Below are positions 32,525 through 42,904 of a DNA stretch of 64,000 bases, piece after piece; the first letter of the stretch is position 1, and each line of letters opens with the position of its first letter. The notes under the pieces are model-generated. The model had not been told where the DNA came from. It searched no databases and was given only the letters and a program-made list of their open reading frames with translations. The stretch is taken from the NCBI GenBank assembly GCA_009829735.1, contig CM020618.1, forward strand, positions 30,418,894 through 30,482,893, given 5' to 3'. Source of the stretch: Pyropia yezoensis. Taxonomy: Eukaryota; Rhodophyta; Bangiophyceae; Bangiales; Bangiaceae. The translations under genes and the position numbers were made by a program.

Positions 32525-35083
32525 ATGGTCGCCACCGCGTCCTTGCCGCCGCCGCCGCCGCCACCGCCACCGGCGCTGCGACCTGATGCTTGTGGCGTGG
32601 GCGGGGCGGGCCGCGGGGGCGCGCCCCAGTCGCGGCCAACACCGCCCCCGCCGACCCCACGCGCCCCACCGCCCCCACTGCCGTCGATACGAGATACGCT
32701 GCCGATGGGGGTGGTGCGGCGGCGGCCGCCGCCGCCGCCGCCGCCGCCGCGGACATCGGCAACCTCGTTACTGCCATTGCCGTCGCCGCCGTCACTGCCG
32801 CTGCTGTCGTTTCCCCGTGGCGGCGGCGGGGGGGGCGGCGCGCCTGTGGTTGGCCTCCTGCCCGCCCCTACCCAGGCCCCCGTCGTTGGTGGCGGTGGCG
32901 GTGGCGGTGGCGGTGGCGATTGCAGTGGGGGCGGAGGTGGCGGTGGCGGTGGCGGTGGAGGTGGCAGCGGTGAGGGTGGCAGCGGCGGCGGTGGCGACGG
33001 TGCGGTCGGCGCCGCCGCCCTTCTGGCCATCGCGACCGCCCGCCGGTGCCCATCGCGGCCGCGGTCGTTGCCGCCATCGTCCCCTCTTCCGCCGCTGCCT
33101 CCCGCGGCGGCTGGGGCGACGGCGGCAGCGGAGGCTGCGACGGGTGCAGTGACGGCGACTGCAACGACAGCGGCCGCCCACCCCCATCGCTATCACTCCC
33201 CGCCACCTCCGGCGACGCCTGTCACCCCGCTACCCGGGACGCCGCCATGGGCACGGTCCGCCAGGCACGCCGCGGCGGGGCCGCCGACGCCATGCTTGAC
33301 CATGGGGGCGGCGGCGGCGGCGACGACGGTCTCCCCGACAGCCTTTCCGGGAGCTCCGCTGCCGCCGGCGGCGGCGGTGGCGTCGCCCGCCGGTGCCCCC
33401 CCACCCTGGGCCCACTGGGCGGCCGCGACGGTGGCGGGGTCGGCCGGCCGGTCGCGGGGGGTGGGCAACCAGGACGTGTTTGCCGTCGCGCTGCCCGGGG
33501 TAGAGGGGTCGATGCTCGTGTGTAGCGCTGAGCCCCTTGCCCCGTGCGGCGTGGCGGGTGTCACATCCCACGGCCTCGGGGCGCTCGAGGGGGCACCGCG
33601 TGCCGCCACCGCCACCGCCTCTGCCACAGTCACCGCCACCACCACCGCGACCGCCACCGTCGCCACCTCTGACACCGCCACCCCTGCGGGGCCGTACGTA
33701 TGGGGCGCCTTTGACGGCCACGGCGCGGAAGGGCGGGCGGCCGCCGCCCATGCCGGCGCCGCGCTGGTGCGTGCCGTGGCCGCGGCGGTGGCGGTCGGCG
33801 ACCACCCCGCTGCCGCCCTTACCGCCGCGTTTGCATCTGTCTCCGCGTCTGTGGATGAGTGCCCGTGGGCGGCCGCTTCGGGCGCCACCGCCACGGTGGC
33901 GGTGGTGGAACGCGATGCGCCCACCGCTGGTAATGGCGTTGCTGTTGGCGGCAGAGGCGGTGGCGGCGGCGGCGGTGGTGGCGGCGGTGGCGTGGCGTGT
34001 ATGCGAGGCCGCCCAGATCCCCCCTCCACGCCCGTGACACCCCTCCCGCCCCCGCTCGCAACCGGCCCGTCGTGGCGACGTCGGCGCGCCCCTGCCGCCC
34101 CCCCCCCCCCCCTTTGTGACTGCCTGAGTTGTGACCCGACGGTGACCATCCACCTGGCGGTGGTGGGCGACTCGGCGCCCGTGCTGCTCACCCGCGGCCG
34201 GGCGGTGCCGCTCGGCCGCATGCACCGGCCGGGTGACACGGGCGAGCGGTCCCGCATCGTTGCCGCAGGGGGGGCCGTGTTGGGCGCCTACGTGACGGCC
34301 GCGACGGCGGAGGCGGCAGCGGCTTCTGCATCTGTGGCGCCGTCGTCGGTGCCCATGCTTGGCGTATCGCGGACTCTTGGAGACCTCGACTTTCGGCGGC
34401 TTGGCGTCATCCCCGACCCGGATGTGGTAACTGTCCGCGTGCACACCGCGACGGGGGTGGTGGACGGGGGGGAGGAGGGGGGGCCGCCATGTGGACGTGA
34501 CGAGGCCAAGACGGGAGGGGCGGACCTGGGGGGGGGTGCCGGCGGCAGTGCGCTCGAGCGCATGGCCGCCGCTGCCGCCGCGGCGGCCCCACCCGCGGTG
34601 GTGGACTGGGCGTCTGGCGGGCACGCCGTCGGCGACGCGGCTGGAGACGGCGGCGGTGGCGCCGCCGCCGCCATTGGCGCCATCGCCGCCGTCACCGCCG
34701 CCGCCGCCGCGTCGACTGCGTCTGTTGACGCGGCGGCGGCGGCGGCGGCGGCCACCGCAGCGGCCGAGGCGGCCGAGGCGGCGGCCGACACGGCGGCGTC
34801 CGCGGCGGTGGTGCTGCTGCTCGCCACCGACGGGCTGTGGGACTCGGACGAGGGCGCCGCCACCCCCGATGCGGTTTCCGCCGCCCTCTGCCGCCGCCGC
34901 CGCGTGAGCGACCGCAGCGGTGACTGGGCGGGGCGGGTGGAGGCGGCGGCGGCGGGGGGGGGCGCGGCGCGGCGCGGGGGGGGATCCCTCGCGGCCATCC
35001 TGGCCGGACGGGCGGTGCGGTTGGCGAGCAAGTATGGCCGCCCCGTCGACGACTGTACGGTGGTGGTGGTGCCGCTCGGCTGA
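32525..35083 (+). CDS. PP2C-type (PPM) Ser/Thr protein phosphatase with long low-complexity insertions
   Basis: 852 aa. The first in-frame ATG (32525, context ACCATGG) is chosen; the frame is open further upstream without an ATG. The N-terminal ~300 residues are Pro/Gly/Ala-rich. The catalytic motifs come in PPM order: GNQDVF (~313), GAFDGHGAEG (~395), SGATATVAVVE (~455), VVGDSAPVLL (~545), the RSRIVAAGG and GVSRTLGDLDFRRLGVIPDPDV block (~578-640), LLLATDGLWDSDE (~763) and the terminal DDCTVVVV (~840). The metal-binding Asp residues of FDGHG, ATDG and the last DD are present, so an active Mg/Mn phosphatase is likely. Poly-Gly and poly-Ala insertions interrupt the domain and make it much longer than the ~300 aa typical of the family. 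No transit peptide is evident. Confidence 0.92.
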   Translation: MVATASLPPPPPPPPPALRPDACGVGGAGRGGAPQSRPTPPPPTPRAPPPPLPSIRDTLPMGVVRRRPPPPPPPPRTSATSLLPLPSPPSLPLLSFPRGGGGGGGAPVVGLLPAPTQAPVVGGGGGGGGGGDCSGGGGGGGGGGGGGSGEGGSGGGGDGAVGAAALLAIATARRCPSRPRSLPPSSPLPPLPPAAAGATAAAEAATGAVTATATTAAAHPHRYHSPPPPATPVTPLPGTPPWARSARHAAAGPPTPCLTMGAAAAATTVSPTAFPGAPLPPAAAVASPAGAPPPWAHWAAATVAGSAGRSRGVGNQDVFAVALPGVEGSMLVCSAEPLAPCGVAGVTSHGLGALEGAPRAATATASATVTATTTATATVATSDTATPAGPYVWGAFDGHGAEGRAAAAHAGAALVRAVAAAVAVGDHPAAALTAAFASVSASVDECPWAAASGATATVAVVERDAPTAGNGVAVGGRGGGGGGGGGGGGVACMRGRPDPPSTPVTPLPPPLATGPSWRRRRAPAAPPPPLCDCLSCDPTVTIHLAVVGDSAPVLLTRGRAVPLGRMHRPGDTGERSRIVAAGGAVLGAYVTAATAEAAAASASVAPSSVPMLGVSRTLGDLDFRRLGVIPDPDVVTVRVHTATGVVDGGEEGGPPCGRDEAKTGGADLGGGAGGSALERMAAAAAAAAPPAVVDWASGGHAVGDAAGDGGGGAAAAIGAIAAVTAAAAASTASVDAAAAAAAATAAAEAAEAAADTAASAAVVLLLATDGLWDSDEGAATPDAVSAALCRRRRVSDRSGDWAGRVEAAAAGGGAARRGGGSLAAILAGRAVRLASKYGRPVDDCTVVVVPLG

Positions 35084-36416
35084 GGCGGCGACGCGCTGCG
35101 TGCCGTTGGATCGTTTTTTTCTTCCCTCTTCCCCATTGACTCGTTTGTAACTTGGCTGCGCTCTGGCGCGCCGCATCCCTTTTTTCTTCTTCTCATTCGT
35201 TGCCTCCCTTTTGTCGTTCTGTTTCCCTTCCCTCCTTTCCGTACCTCTTTCCTCTTCCCATGCGCCGTCGTTTGTTTTTTCTTCCTTTGCGAGTGGGTGG
35301 GTGAGTGGGTAGGTGCGTACTGTACTGTACATACAGTACATGGGCGAGCAGCACGCGAGGCGGTGCGCACATATGGGCGTGCGGATCCGTTCGTACGCGT
35401 GTGTCCCGCCCGTTTCCCGTCCGAGCGTGCGCGCGTGCTTTCGTGTGGGTGCGCGTGTGGTGTAGCCGTTTTGTTTTTTTTTGCGGGCGACTGCCGCTGG
35501 TGCTCGCCCGGGCACACTCTCCTCGGGCGAGTGGGGGGGCGGGGACTGGGTTGGTCGGTGACGCGCCCACCGGGCCGTCGCCGGGGCGCGCCCACCCCCT
35601 CTACCTTTGTTTTGTTGTGTTATTTTTGTACGGCCGGTCCGCCGCCGATACACGAGGCGAGAATGTGTTATTTTGTTCCTTGTGCGGCCGTTGTTGGTGG
35701 TGGAGGTTTTGGTTGTGGGGGTGGCGGCAGTTCAGTTGGTGCGCCCCGCCATTGTGGGTGACCCCCGCACGCGCCCGTCGTGCCCACCCTCTGACAGCTT
35801 CTCTCCGCTGCCGGTGACCACCCTCCCCCAGAACCAGCCCGGTGCCACACACGACAACCCGCTGCGTGGTAAGCAACAGCACCGCCGCCGCGGCGAGTGC
35901 CTGGAGACATCCCGGATTCAAGGGGGCCCGGACGGGCAGCCTCGTCGACCCTGTCCGACAAGACAAGACAACAAAAGAGTGTCCTTCACACGAGTACGGG
36001 CGGCAGCAACCTCCGCCCACCCCCCCTCCCCTGGGCCATCCTTTCCCCTCCCCGCTCCCTCCCCATCCAGCACTTCCGCCTGACATCCGGCGCACGTCCA
36101 AGACGAGCACCACATGCACGACGTCGACACGGGCCACAAAGAGCCCTCCCCCCCACCCGCCCACAACCCCCCCACGTCCGCCAACCCGTGGAGCAAACCT
36201 CCACCCTCCATGACCGCTCGGCCGTCGTTCTCCCATTATCCCTCCCCATCTGCGCAGACGCCACCCCAAGTCTCGACGCCACGCCAGTGCACGACCCCGC
36301 TGCTGCTGCCGCAGCCACCGCCCCCCCCCCCCCCCAGGGCTCACACCCAGAGCCAACCCATCGCCCCTCCCACCCCCCACTTCATACCAGGGCCCAGCCG
36401 TCCCCCCGCTCCGCAT
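35084..36416. other. Intergenic between PP2C and the complex I-like gene
   Basis: 35095-35300 is T/C-rich and is probably the PP2C 3' UTR. It includes a repeat-like TACTGTACTGTACATACAGTAC palindromic stretch near 35320-35340. 35900-36416 is C-rich with a poly-C run near 36320. No gene is supported. Confidence 0.5.
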
Positions 36417-36848
36417 CTACTGCCGGGGTGGGATGCCCTGTGGGAAATCCTTGTCCAGGTAGGGGAACTCGCGGCGGGTAAAGAGGTCGCGGGTGCCCGC
36501 CGCGGACGCTTGTCCCCCCCAGTAGACGGCGGTGAGGACGCCCACAAAGGCGGCCAGCCCCGCCGCCGCGGAGCCGACGCCCGTGTCCTCGTGCTTGTCG
36601 ACAAAGTTGCTGAAGTCGCAGACGCCGTCGCCAAAGTCGTGGTTCTCCGACAAGGGCGCGGTGGGCGGATCGTCAACCGCCACCACCCGCGACGCGGCGC
36701 GGACGTCATTGGAGTACTTTGCGGGCATCCACCCGTGGGAGATGCTGCCGGCCGCGCGGGTGGCGCCGCCGCGGCCGAGCGGGGAAAGGGGGGCCGGCGC
36801 ACCCCGCGCCGCCCGCAACGCCACGAGGGCGCCCTGCCGAAGGGCCAT
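36417..36848 (-). CDS. Mitochondrial inner-membrane protein, probable complex I subunit NDUFB8-like
   Basis: 143 aa from ATG 36848 to TAG 36417. The N-terminus is an Arg/Ala presequence (MALRQGALVALRAARGAP). Then come a polar segment (ENHDFGDGVCDFSNFVDKHED), one hydrophobic helix (~residues 98-117, AAAGLAAFVGVLTAVYW) and a short tail with FTRREFPYLDKDFPQG. The layout 'Cys ... D/K-E, single TM, PF-R-x-FPY-D' resembles the ASHI/NDUFB8 accessory subunit of NADH:ubiquinone oxidoreductase; this is from memory, with moderate certainty. The long upstream extension of the frame to 38045 is compositional. Any small single-TM mitochondrial protein remains possible. Confidence 0.6.
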   Translation of the reverse strand: MALRQGALVALRAARGAPAPLSPLGRGGATRAAGSISHGWMPAKYSNDVRAASRVVAVDDPPTAPLSENHDFGDGVCDFSNFVDKHEDTGVGSAAAGLAAFVGVLTAVYWGGQASAAGTRDLFTRREFPYLDKDFPQGIPPRQ

Positions 36849-38561
36849 TGTGCAAGCGGCAGGCGCGCAAGTCGCAGAACGAGAAGAAGGGCGGAGGTGG
36901 GGGAGAGAACGGGCGATGGACCGGCGGATCGAGAGGGTGGGGATACGGCGCGGTATCGCCGACGCGCGCTTGTGGGAGAGGCCCAGGGAAGGCGGGGAGC
37001 AAGAGGAGGCCACGTCTCTGGAGACGTGACCTTGCTCACGGCAGTGTGCACTGTAATTGCAATAAGTAGTTATAAATAGGTGGAGGCTTTCCCAACGGCG
37101 CGCGCACCCAAAGCGCGCAACCGCACTCCGTCGCCGCGCCGAGGCAACCGAGCGTGGGGCCCCGCCGCACGCAAACGGCGCGGGCAGCCCAGAAGCGCGC
37201 GGGGGCGCACCCCACGGGCACCCCTCTCGGCTGCGGTCGGCTGCCCCGCCCGTTTGTGGCAGCCGCGCGGCGGCGGGCCGGGCCCTCCCCTCCCTCCCAC
37301 AGTTGGCCGGCGATCCCGGTGGGCTGCACCCCTGCGTGGGTGCATCCCCCTCGCTGCCGCTACCGCCACCTGCCCCTGCTGCGCCTGCCTGCCCGCTCCC
37401 GCGGCTCGCTGTCGGTTGTCCACGTGCCCGTACGCACGGGGGGGGGGGGGGGGGGGGGGGGGCCGGGGCGAAGCGCAAGAGGCTGACGTGGTGCGGTGGT
37501 GGACTCGGCCTCCGTCGCGCGCGTCGGCGTGTGCCACGTACGCACCGTCGTGGCGGCTCGGAGCGGCGGGTGGCGGGGGGAGGGCACCGCGCACGCAGGC
37601 GGGGTGGGTAGCGGCAGCCGCTGGGGGCGGCCGGCCGCTGGAGGTGAGGCGGGGCGGTGGGCAGCGGCTGTTGGCGCTCTGGCCCCCACGGGGCATGCAG
37701 CTCGCACCGGCAGGCGGAGGGGGGGGGGAGGCGCCCTGGTTGGGGTGGGGGGGGGGGGGCTGCAGGGAGGGGGCGCGGATGGGGGGGGGGCGCCAGCAGC
37801 GCTTCCCGCGGCTGATGCGGTACGTTGGGTGAGGTGGGTTGCTTTGTGGTTTGGGATGGGGTGTGGTGGGATGCAGCCGGCCGGTGGGGTGGGATGCCGT
37901 CTTGGCGAGGTGGGATGCCGTGGGGTGGGGGTGCGGCGGAGTGGTGCCCGGCCGGCGGTTGCGCTGCGCCGCTGCGGGCGCTGCGCCACAGCGGCTGCCA
38001 CCCAGTCGCGGCGACGCCGTTCCCCCCCTGTCGGGGCCCTGCCACCTGCTACCGACGGTGGTCCGGGGCGGCGACGGTGGCCACGCGGGGGCGCCGCCAC
38101 CGCTACTGCCGTCGGGGGAGGGCGGCGCGGCCGACGCGCTGGCTTGGCTGCCGCCCGCTGCGTCGTGGTGAGGCGAGACAGCCGTGCAAAGGGGGAGGGG
38201 GCGAATGCGATCACGGCGTACGGGGGTTGGGAGAGCAGGGGGTTGCTGCGCTCACTCTCTGGTGGGGCTGTTCATAGAGTCTATTGACGCTGACGCGCGC
38301 GTCGCCACTGCTTTTTGTTTTTTTGTTCGTGTTTTTTTTCTTCTCCTTCTTTCCTTTCTACCCTGCCTCTCGTATTTCTGCCGTCGTGCCGCCTCTTTTT
38401 CTTTCCGCTTTTTCCTCCCCTCTTCCCCACTGGCCGCACCGCTGCGCACGTGTTTTTGCCGCCCTGTTTGCCACCCGTGCCACCCGTCGTTGGTCGTTTC
38501 ACCTCGCCATTCCATCTATCACCCGCCGCCGTCGGCCGGGGCGATCCCTCTTGGCACGCAG
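36849..38561. other. GC-rich interval with poly-G runs; unresolved 5' exons
   Basis: Upstream of the complex I-like gene (minus) and of the TPR gene (plus). A 23-base G run lies at about 37440-37462 and others at 37740-37790. Frames are open on both strands. 38290-38550 is strongly pyrimidine-rich, like an intron end or promoter. A possible donor (GTG|GTGAGG) at 38167 could end a first TPR exon, but I cannot confirm it. Confidence 0.35.
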
Positions 38562-41500
38562 GCTGCCGAGTCGGAGCCCGTCTTGGAGCAGGTAGCCTTG
38601 CCCCCCCTCCCCGACCAGCCGCCGACGCCATGGACAGAGCTGAGCGAGAAGCAACTGCGGTCTGCGCTCGTTGGCGCCTGCAAACGGTGCGTTGGGGGCT
38701 GGTCGCACGCGCGCGAGGGGGGGGGGGGGGGGATGGAGGGGGGCATGTACCGGGTGGAAGGGGGCTATGACGGCCGTTGGTGTGTGTTGACTGTCTGAGT
38801 TGGCTGTGGTCGTTTGGTGCGGTGGGGTGTGCCGCCCCTGGGCTGGGGGCCCTTGGCTTGCGACCTTTGAGGGCCAACAAGCTGGGAGGCTAACTCTGTT
38901 TGCCCGCGCCGCATCGGTCCATGTTTTTCCTGGTGCCCCTTGGGTGTCGCCCTGCAATATTTGTTTGCCTTTCCTCCCTCTCACGTCTCCCTGGCTGCAG
39001 CATGCAAGGCAACGCCGAGGCACACTTCCACCTGGGCCTCATGTATCTCCGCCGCCGCGATGGGGAGGAGGCGCTCCGCGCCTTTCAGCACTGCAAACAC
39101 CTCTACCAAGTGCGCCATGACGAGGCGGTCGCGGCGGGCAGGACACCGTCGCCCCGCCTCCGCCGCTCCCTCGCACGGGTGCGCATCCACACCGCCCACG
39201 CGGCGCATCTGGCGGCGGCGGAGCAGCTATCTCGCGAGGAGCGGGCGCCCCTGCTCGCGCAGCTGCAGGCGGATATGGTGGCGGCCATCCAGACGCTCCC
39301 TCCACCGCCGCCGCTGTCATCGACGCCTGAGGGAGCGCCAGCGGAGGGGGGGGACGCCGACAGCGCACCGACGGTAGCTGCGTCGGTGGCGACACGCGCG
39401 GAAGAGGGTGCGGGCGGGACGAGCAGTGGTGACTCCTTGCCCCGCGCTGAGAAGCGGCGGCGAGTGGCGCCGCTGCCACCGCCGGTCGTTGACGCTGCCA
39501 CCACAGGGGCCACGTCCATCGCCGCCCAGATGCGGCCCGCGGCAGAGATGTGGAACGCGCTCGCGCTTCTCCACCTGGCCGAAGGTGGCGTCGAGACGGC
39601 CCGGACGGTCCTCCGCCGCCTCGTTGCGGCTCTGCCCCACTATGCAGACGCACGGGTGAACCTGGCGCTCGCTGACCTCGCCACCGGCCGGGAGGCCGCC
39701 GCCGTCAACGCCCTGAGGCAGGTGCTTGTCGAGGACCCCGCGCACGTAGAGGCCCGCTCTGCGTACGCGCTCATCTGTCTGCGGCACGGCCTCCCGTCCC
39801 GAGCGTTGACGCTCGTTGGCCCCGCGCTGGCCGGCACTCGGGCGGTGGGGCGGGGGCTGACCTTTGGCTGGGCCGCCGCCGCTGTCGGCCACGCCGCCCG
39901 TGGGGAGTGGCCCGCCGCCGCCGCGGCGGCCGCCGAGGCGGAGCGGGTGGCGGAGTGCGCCGCCGACCGGGACCGGTTCGGGCTGCTCGCCGCGTCAGTG
40001 CGCGCTCGGCGGCTGATGCACGAGATTGCTGCGATGGGCGACGGGGAGCTGGCGGCCGCGTCATCGCCGCCTCCACCGCTTGCAGCGGTCAAGGGCGTTG
40101 GCGCCCCCGCGGCTGCGGCGGCTGCCGCGGCCGACGCGGCGGCGGCGGCGGCGGCGGCTGCCAAGGGCGCCGCCCCCACCGGCGCCCCTACCCCTTTGCA
40201 CATGCTGTCCCCTCAGGCGGCGGCAGCGCGCGAGGAAGACCTGCGGGCGGACGTGGACAAAACGGTCGTCCGGCTCCGCGCGGCGGCCCGTGCGGTGGGC
40301 ACGCCCGCCGCCCTCGCCGGCCTCGGCGCCGTCCTCCGCATGCGTCACGAGCGGGCGTGGGAGGATGCAGGGATCCGCAATTACGGGTCAGAGGCCGCCG
40401 AGCGGCTGGTCGAGAGCCTCGAGGCCACCACCGCCGCGTCCCCGTCCGGGTCTACACTTGGCGCGCCCGTGCCGCCGCCGGCTGTGGCCGCAGCGGGAGC
40501 TCACAGCCGGGGAGGAAGCGGGGGGGCCGGGGTGGGTGGGTGGGGCGCCACCGCCACCGCCGGTGCTGCCGCCGCGGCGGCCGCCAGAGCTACTGCCACA
40601 TTGGCGCCTGCGCGGGCGGGGCCACTGCCGTTGCCACCCCTGCCGGGCGGGCCTCTCGGACAGGACGAGGACGAGGAGGGAGGGGACGGTGTCGCTCCTG
40701 ACAGGCACGCGGCGAACCGTTCCGAGCACCAGACCGCGGACGGCGCCGGCGGTGGAGCTGCCGGTGGTGCCCCCGCCGGCGATGGCGGCGGAGGCATCCG
40801 TGGCGCCACTGACGGGGACACGGGTGGCGCGGCGGCATGGTCGGACGGCTCGGCCGAAGTGTGGGTGCAGCTGTCGCTGCTGCAGGCCGGGGCGGGTGAG
40901 TACGCCTCCGCGGCGGACTTTGCGGTGCAGGCCGTGTCGCGCCACGAGGCCCTTGAAGCGGGGTGGAACGCGCTGGGCGTCGCGTCACAGCTAGGTGACG
41001 AGCTCGTTGACGCGGAGAAGGCGTTTGAAAAGGCCGCGGCGGCGGCGCTGACAAACTTTGACAAGTCTGCTCGGCGGGCGCTGTCCCTGGGCGTTCCTCC
41101 GGCCGCGGCTGCCGCCGTTGGGCTGAGCGGCGGCTACGGCGGCGGTGGCGGCGGCGGGGTTGCTGCCCTTCCGTCGGTCGCTGGCGGCCATGCTGCTTCT
41201 GCCGCAGCTGAGGTGACTGGCGCGGGCGGCGGACGTGGGCGGGGCGACGGCGAATCGGCGGCGCTGGCCACCGCTGTCGCTCACCCCCCTCCGCTCCCCG
41301 GCCTTATCCCCGAGATGCCGTATGCGGATGTACCCGCCCTCGGTCCCCTCCCGTCGCTTCACACGCCGCCCGGCGAGTCGCTACAGCTGGGCTCCCTCCC
41401 CCTGGGCTCCCTCGCCAGTCTCCCGGGGGGGGCGTCGCTCTTCTCCTCCCTCCAGCCAACACAAGAGGAAGGGGAGGTGGCGGGGGGCACGGGGGCGGTG

Positions 41501-42904
41501 AGGGACCCTGCTGCCGAGTCTCCGCCGTCCCCCCCCCTCTCACCGCCTCAGACGCCGCAAGCTGCCGCCGTGGCGGCCGTCACCGCCGCGCTGGCAGCCG
41601 CGTCGGTGGTGCCGCCGGCAGGGGCAACCGCCCCCATCGCCGCGGCCGCGCCTGCCGCTGCCGCGGCGAACGCGGCTGCCCAAGGCGACGGCGGCGCCAA
41701 CCCCCCCCCCCCCCCCCCCCCCCCATACTGTCGCCCCCTCGGCCACCTGGGACCCCCCCCCCCCCCCCCAGCGACAGACAACATCCCCGGGCGACAAGCA
41801 CGGGAAGACGCGGCAGCGCGCTCGGCGCTTGCGGCGGTGTACACTAACCTGGGCAACCTCCGGCGGCAGCAGCCCGGCCGTACCGACGCTGCGCTGGCGG
41901 CGTACGCCAAGGCCCTCTCCTGGGGGGGCTACCGGGGGGGACCAACCGTTGGCGCCGCTGCCCCCACCGGCCGCAGTGGCAGCGCCTCTCCGGCGGGCCA
42001 CAGGGGTGGCAGCCCCGGCGGTGGGCACGTCGGTGGCGGCGGTGGTGGTGGCGGTGGCGGTGGGGGCGCCTCGTCGCCAGCGCCGTCGGGCGACTCCATG
42101 CCCGACGCATCGGGCGACGGGGACCGCCTGGGCGCTGCAGTCGTTTACAGCAACCTGTCGGTGCTCTACGCGGCCACCCGGCGGTACGGCGAGGCGCTCG
42201 AGGCGGTGACGACCGCACGGGCGCTGGCGCCGTCACTCGCGTGCGCGCGGTCCAACGAGCTCAAGCTCCGCCGCCTCGCCGCCGCCGCTGCGGCGTCGCC
42301 GGGGGGGGCAGGCCGCCGCGCAGGGGGGAGGAGGTTCCCCGCCGCTACCGGCCAAGGCGACTGTGCCATGGACGTGGACGACGATGACGGCGGCGGTGGC
42401 GGCGTCGGCGGCGGCAGCGGCAGCGACGGCGATAGCGATGCCGCCGCTGCTGCAGCCGCTGCGGCGGCGGCGGCCGCTGCCGCGCCTGCGGCCGCGCCCC
42501 CTGCCGCTGGGACCACTGCCGGCGCGGCCGCCACCCCCGCGGCCGCGAGCGGAGTGACTACCCGCGCACCAGTGGGACCACGGCGGGCGGCCGCGGCGGC
42601 CGCCGCCAATGGAACGCCGCCGGCGTCGGCGGCAACGCCGGTAGCGCCGGCGCCGGCGCCGGCGGCGCCGGCACCGGCACCGGCACCGGCACCGTCACCG
42701 TCACCGGCACCTGCACCGTCACCGGCACCGGCACCGGTACCGGCACCGGCACCGGCACCGGCACCGGCACCGGCGGTGGGAGACGCCCCCTCTGTGGGAG
42801 GCGGACCTGGTCGACGTGGGCGATCTCGCCGGAGGGCGGGGGTGGGTGGCCAGCGTGCGGGCACCGCGGCCGGCGCTGTGATCGCTGAAGGAGACTCGCT
42901 GTGA
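38562..42904 (+). CDS. Large TPR protein with low-complexity insertions
   Basis: Exon 38562-38686 (acceptor CGCAG|GCT; ...LSEKQLRSALVGACKR) joins in frame to exon 39001-42904 (donor AACG|GTGCGT, acceptor CTGCAG|C; intron 314 bp). The true start is unresolved: either an upstream exon, or ATG 39002. Helical repeat pairs are visible: GNAEAHFHLGLMYLRRRDGEEALRAF, EMWNALALLHLAEGGVETARTVL, ADARVNLALADLATGREAAAVNAL, VWVQLSLLQAGAGEYASAADFA, AGWNALGVASQLGDELVDAEKAF, AVYTNLGNLRRQQPGRTDAAL and VYSNLSVLYAATRRYGEALEAV. Long Ala/Gly/Pro linkers separate them. The C-terminus has an acidic patch, poly-Ala, about 20 Ala-Pro dipeptides and a basic Arg-rich end. A TPR scaffold is clear; partners and pathway are unknown. 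Confidence 0.8.
42640..42778 (+). repeat. CCGGCA hexanucleotide repeat inside the TPR gene
   Basis: About twenty units of (C/G)CACCG type encode the Ala-Pro repeat of the TPR protein C-terminus. Confidence 0.9.

Noticed and set aside
33230-35653. 807-codon minus-strand frame antisense to PP2C
   Set aside because: The plus strand carries all PP2C motifs in order. The antisense frame is low-complexity, a shadow of GC-rich codons.
36849-38045. N-terminal extension of the complex I-like protein to 542 codons
   Set aside because: The extension is Pro/Arg low complexity without an ATG context; the ATG at 36848 starts a normal presequence.
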